Assembly (NCBI GenBank): GCA_964428805.1
Contig: CAYRZF010000004.1
Location: 1-61,115, forward strand
DNA from: CAYRZF01 sp964428805
GTDB taxonomy: Bacteria; Methylomirabilota; Methylomirabilia; Rokubacteriales; CSP1-6
Direction: 5' to 3'
DNA length: 61,115 bases
Below are positions 58,690-61,115 of the stretch, piece after piece. The notes below the pieces were generated by a model. The model made no database searches. It was not told the origin of the DNA and saw only the letters and a program-made list of their open reading frames with translations. The position numbers were made by a program, and so were the translations under genes. Position 1 is the first letter of the stretch, and each line of letters opens with the position of its first letter.

Positions 58690-59783
58690 CCGCCGTCGGA
58701 GAAGATCCGGAGCGCTTCAGGCTTGAGCGCGAGGGGGAGCTCGGCACCCTCCTGCACACCCACTTCGGCGAGGGCGTTCACGGCGACGTCGCATTCCAGG
58801 GTGGGCTTGGTCTCGCCCGGCAGGGCGAGGCCCAGGCGGGTGAAGGCGCCCAGAAACTGGATCGCGCAAACTCGCGTGACGATCCGGTTCTCCCCGTCCC
58901 GGGCGGCCGGGCCGATCAGGATCTCTTCAGGGCGGATCGCCAGCGTCAGGCGGGATCCGGCCGGCAGCCGCGGGCCCGGTCGATGCCGCAGTTCCACGGA
59001 GCCGACCCGTGCCCAACCCGGCTTCTCGCCGGCCGTGGCCTGGATGAAGTTCATGTGGCCGACGAAGCGGGCCACGAACAGGGAAGAGGGTTCGGTGTAG
59101 ATCTCGAACGGTCCGCCGATCTGCTCCACCACGCCGTGGTTCATCACCACGATGCGGTCCGCCATGGTCAGGGCTTCTTCCTGGTCGTGGGTGACCATGA
59201 TCGTCGTGATGCCCAGACGGCGCTGAAGGGCCTTGACCTCAAGCCTGAGAGACTGGCGAACGCGGGCGTCCAGGGCGGAAAGGGGTTCGTCCAGCAGCAG
59301 CAGCGACGGTGACGGGGCCAGCGCCCTGGCCAGAGCCACGCGCTGCTGCTCGCCGCCGGACAGCTGCGCCGGATACCGGTGCTTGTGGGCGCGCAGGTGA
59401 ACGAGATCGAGCAGCTCGTCCACGCGCTGTTCAATCCGAGCCCGCGGGACCCGCCGCGTCTCGAGGCCGTAGGCGATGTTGCGCGCGACGGTGAGGTTGG
59501 GAAACAGGGCGTAGGATTGGAAGACGATGCCGTAATTCCTCTCGCTGGGCGCGAGGGACGAGACATCCCGCCCCGCCATCCTCACGACGCCCAGGTTCTG
59601 GCGCTCGAGACCGGCGATGATGCGGAGAAGAGTCGTCTTGCCGCAGCCGCTCGGACCCAGGAAGCACACGAACTCCGCGTCTCCCACCGAGAGCGAGATA
59701 CTCTTGAGCGCGACGACGCTGCCGAACTTCTTGGCAATGCCGTCCAGGTCGACGGCGGGGGGACGAGGCTCAGGGGAAGCCAT
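58686..59783 (-). CDS. ABC importer ATP-binding protein, phosphonate type
   Basis: A 365-residue ATPase. Walker A GPSGCGKTTLL, signature LSGGEQQRVAL, Walker B LLLLDEPLSALDARV and a C-terminal TOBE domain. Same family as the ATPase at 41605-42699, but about 60% different. It is located between the binding protein and permease of what looks like an AEP transporter (PhnT role). It starts at ATG 59783. Confidence 0.9.
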   Translation of the reverse strand: MASPEPRPPAVDLDGIAKKFGSVVALKSISLSVGDAEFVCFLGPSGCGKTTLLRIIAGLERQNLGVVRMAGRDVSSLAPSERNYGIVFQSYALFPNLTVARNIAYGLETRRVPRARIEQRVDELLDLVHLRAHKHRYPAQLSGGEQQRVALARALAPSPSLLLLDEPLSALDARVRQSLRLEVKALQRRLGITTIMVTHDQEEALTMADRIVVMNHGVVEQIGGPFEIYTEPSSLFVARFVGHMNFIQATAGEKPGWARVGSVELRHRPGPRLPAGSRLTLAIRPEEILIGPAARDGENRIVTRVCAIQFLGAFTRLGLALPGETKPTLECDVAVNALAEVGVQEGAELPLALKPEALRIFSDGG

Positions 59784-59842
59784 GCAGGGGGAGTCCCGCC
59801 GCCCGCATCATGACGGACGGCGGGACCCAGTACCGCTCTCCG

Positions 59843-60862
59843 CTACTTCGCGTACCGCTTCGTCCACTCGGCCAGGATTTTATCGCGGTTCTTGGCGGAC
59901 CAATCGAAGTCGTTCCGGTACACGACCTTGCTGATGTCCTTCGGGAGCCCCTCCGGGACCGGGAACCCCGCTACCGCGACGGCGGCCCAGTACTTGGCGT
60001 AGAAGCCCATGGCCTCATTGGAGATCGCCCAGTCGAGAAACTGCTTGGCGGCCGGGTTGTCTTTGCCCTTCCGGGTCAGGCCGTTCGCCTCAAGCTCGTA
60101 GCCGGCGCCCTCCTTGGGGATCACCATCTCGACCGGGCTCCCCTTCTTCTTCATCGCCTGGGCGACGTATTCGAACGACACGCCGATGCCGCGCTCGCCG
60201 GCTGCCGCATCCTTGCACGGCTTGGAGCCCGACTTCGTGTATTCGGCCATGTTCTTGTCGAGAGCATCCAGGTACTTCCAGCCCTCGCTCTCGCCCATCC
60301 GCTGCAGGATCGACACGACCGAGAGGTAGCCGGTGCCGGAGCTGTTGGGGTTGGGCATCACGAGTTGCCCCTTGTAGACAGGCTTGGTAAGATCGGCCCA
60401 CGAGGTCGGCATCGGCAGATTGTGCTTCTTGGCGACCTCGGTATTGACGCAGAAGGCCGACATGTAGACGTCGATCCCAACCCAGTACGGCGGGTTGTCC
60501 TTGTCCCGGAACAGCGGCTGGATCCGCTCGTATCCCTTGGGGGTGTACGGCGCGAGCAGCCCCGCCTGCTTGAAGATCAGCATGTTGGTCGCTGCGACCC
60601 CCCAGATGACGTCCGCTTGCATGTTGTCCTTCTCGGCCATGAAGCGGGCCGAGATGTCGCCGGTGGAGAACCGCAGGATCTTGACCTCGATGTTCGGGAG
60701 GGACTTCTCATACCCCGTCTTGTAGTCGGTGATCTGCTCGTTTTCGAGCGCGGTGTAAATGACGATGGTGTCTTTGGCCGCGGCCGGGCCGGCGTACATC
60801 ACGCCAAACAGCATGGCCGCGGTGAGAACGAGAGCGGCGACACGGTTGCTGGATCTCCTCAT
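59843..60862 (-). CDS. ABC substrate-binding protein, probably 2-aminoethylphosphonate
   Basis: A 339-residue protein from ATG 60862, 6 nt after AAAGGAGG. The signal peptide (VAALVLTAAMLFGVMYAGPAAA) precedes a type II binding fold (TIVIYTALENEQITDYKTGY, ADVIWGVAATNMLIFKQAGL, MPNPNSSGTGYLSVVSILQR). The pattern resembles the PhnS-like AEP-binding family and the iron-binding FbpA family. The adjacent PhnW-like gene favours AEP. Confidence 0.8.
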   Translation of the reverse strand: MRRSSNRVAALVLTAAMLFGVMYAGPAAAKDTIVIYTALENEQITDYKTGYEKSLPNIEVKILRFSTGDISARFMAEKDNMQADVIWGVAATNMLIFKQAGLLAPYTPKGYERIQPLFRDKDNPPYWVGIDVYMSAFCVNTEVAKKHNLPMPTSWADLTKPVYKGQLVMPNPNSSGTGYLSVVSILQRMGESEGWKYLDALDKNMAEYTKSGSKPCKDAAAGERGIGVSFEYVAQAMKKKGSPVEMVIPKEGAGYELEANGLTRKGKDNPAAKQFLDWAISNEAMGFYAKYWAAVAVAGFPVPEGLPKDISKVVYRNDFDWSAKNRDKILAEWTKRYAK

Positions 60863-60933
60863 ACAGGCCTCCTTTGTGTGAGAACCGGTGGACACGAGCC
60901 TACCATGGAACACGTTGCCGTCCTGTTGCGACC

Positions 60934-61115
60934 TCACGGCCGCCGGACTCCCAGCTCCCCGAGCGAGGACTCAAAGGCGGAGACGACCCCCTCCATCTCG
61001 GCCGGCGTCAGGGTCCCCATATTAGAAACGCGGAAGGCGAACTTCCGGATCTCCCCCTGCCCCGCGTAGATGATGTAGCCCCGGCGCTTCATTTGGTCGT
61101 GGAGCGCCTCGTAGG
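60934..61115 (-). CDS. phnW: 2-aminoethylphosphonate aminotransferase, C-terminal end (cut by window edge)
   Basis: The last 60 codons of a gene that starts beyond the window. YEALHDQMKRRGYIIYAGQG, then IRKFAFRVSNMGTLTPAEME, is the C-terminal signature of the PhnW-like aminotransferase branch, which converts AEP and pyruvate to phosphonoacetaldehyde and alanine. It ends 71 bp upstream of the binding-protein gene and is the reason for reading the following transporter as an AEP system. Confidence 0.7.
   Translation of the reverse strand, partial: YEALHDQMKRRGYIIYAGQGEIRKFAFRVSNMGTLTPAEMEGVVSAFESSLGELGVRRP

Overview
The window is high-GC, gene-dense bacterial DNA. Most neighbouring genes overlap by 1 to 4 bases (ATGA, GTGA, TGATG, TTGA). 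GTG and TTG starts are common, and several promoters sit almost on the start codon. A Kdo hydroxylase-like gene, an AsmA protein and lipoproteins indicate a Gram-negative cell with LPS. The mix of ABC transporters, corrinoid and C1 enzymes and a fused DUF169/uroporphyrinogen-decarboxylase protein is what I would expect from an uncultured soil lineage such as Candidatus Rokubacteria/Methylomirabilota; that placement is inference. Four 100-N scaffold gaps show it is a draft or metagenome assembly. No rRNA, tRNA, CRISPR array, transposase or phage gene was seen.

Layout. 0-1 kb: start of citrate synthase (minus) and a VapBC-type toxin-antitoxin pair with a perfect palindrome before it. 1-6 kb: AsmA protein, quinone oxidoreductase, a membrane protein, a one-cysteine thioredoxin-fold protein and a secreted protein. 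5.6-11.4 kb: an operon in which two M16 peptidase subunits (one with the zinc motif, one without) bracket an HlyD/ATPase/permease exporter. 11.4-24 kb: MFS transporter, HtrA-type protease, family 5 uracil-DNA glycosylase, Kdo hydroxylase, isoaspartyl peptidase, threonine ammonia-lyase, a thiolase/DUF35 pair, a low-GC membrane protein, PlsC, a DksA-like zinc protein and an ACT-domain malic enzyme.

24-35 kb: one-carbon and corrinoid region. A DUF169-UroD fusion and an RRM protein are followed by a tightly coupled minus-strand operon. In transcription order it runs: MBL-rhodanese protein, corrinoid-binding protein, homocysteine methyltransferase, MetH-type reactivation domain, shikimate kinase, homocysteine methyltransferase/methylenetetrahydrofolate reductase, and a KAS III enzyme with a 290-residue N-terminal extension. 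Together these are the modules of cobalamin-dependent methionine synthase split into separate genes, with no methyl-folate-binding module visible.

35-41.6 kb: second-messenger region. Three tandem FecR-domain secreted paralogues lie downstream of a CHASE2-adenylate cyclase with a PilZ-like tail. A class II cyclic-nucleotide phosphodiesterase is transcribed divergently from the cyclase. 41.6-49.6 kb: a ferric/phosphonate-type ABC importer whose binding protein is separated from its permease and ATPase by an Rsb-like partner-switching module (STAS, serine kinase, two REC-PP2C phosphatases).

49.7-54.3 kb: M28 peptidase, methyltransferase, HAD phosphatase, small proteins, Nudix hydrolase and a double-receiver protein. 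54.3-61.1 kb: what looks like a 2-aminoethylphosphonate uptake and use operon. It has the 3' end of a PhnW-like aminotransferase, binding protein, ATPase, fused permease, and a sarcosine/dimethylglycine-dehydrogenase-like flavoprotein that may demethylate N-methylated substrates.

Three of the four N gaps (near 14.9, 44.5 and 58.6 kb) are flanked by the same exact 55 bp on both sides and close in frame when one copy and the Ns are removed, so those genes are really intact. The gap near 35.7 kb is real and lies in the part of a FecR gene that its two paralogues share.
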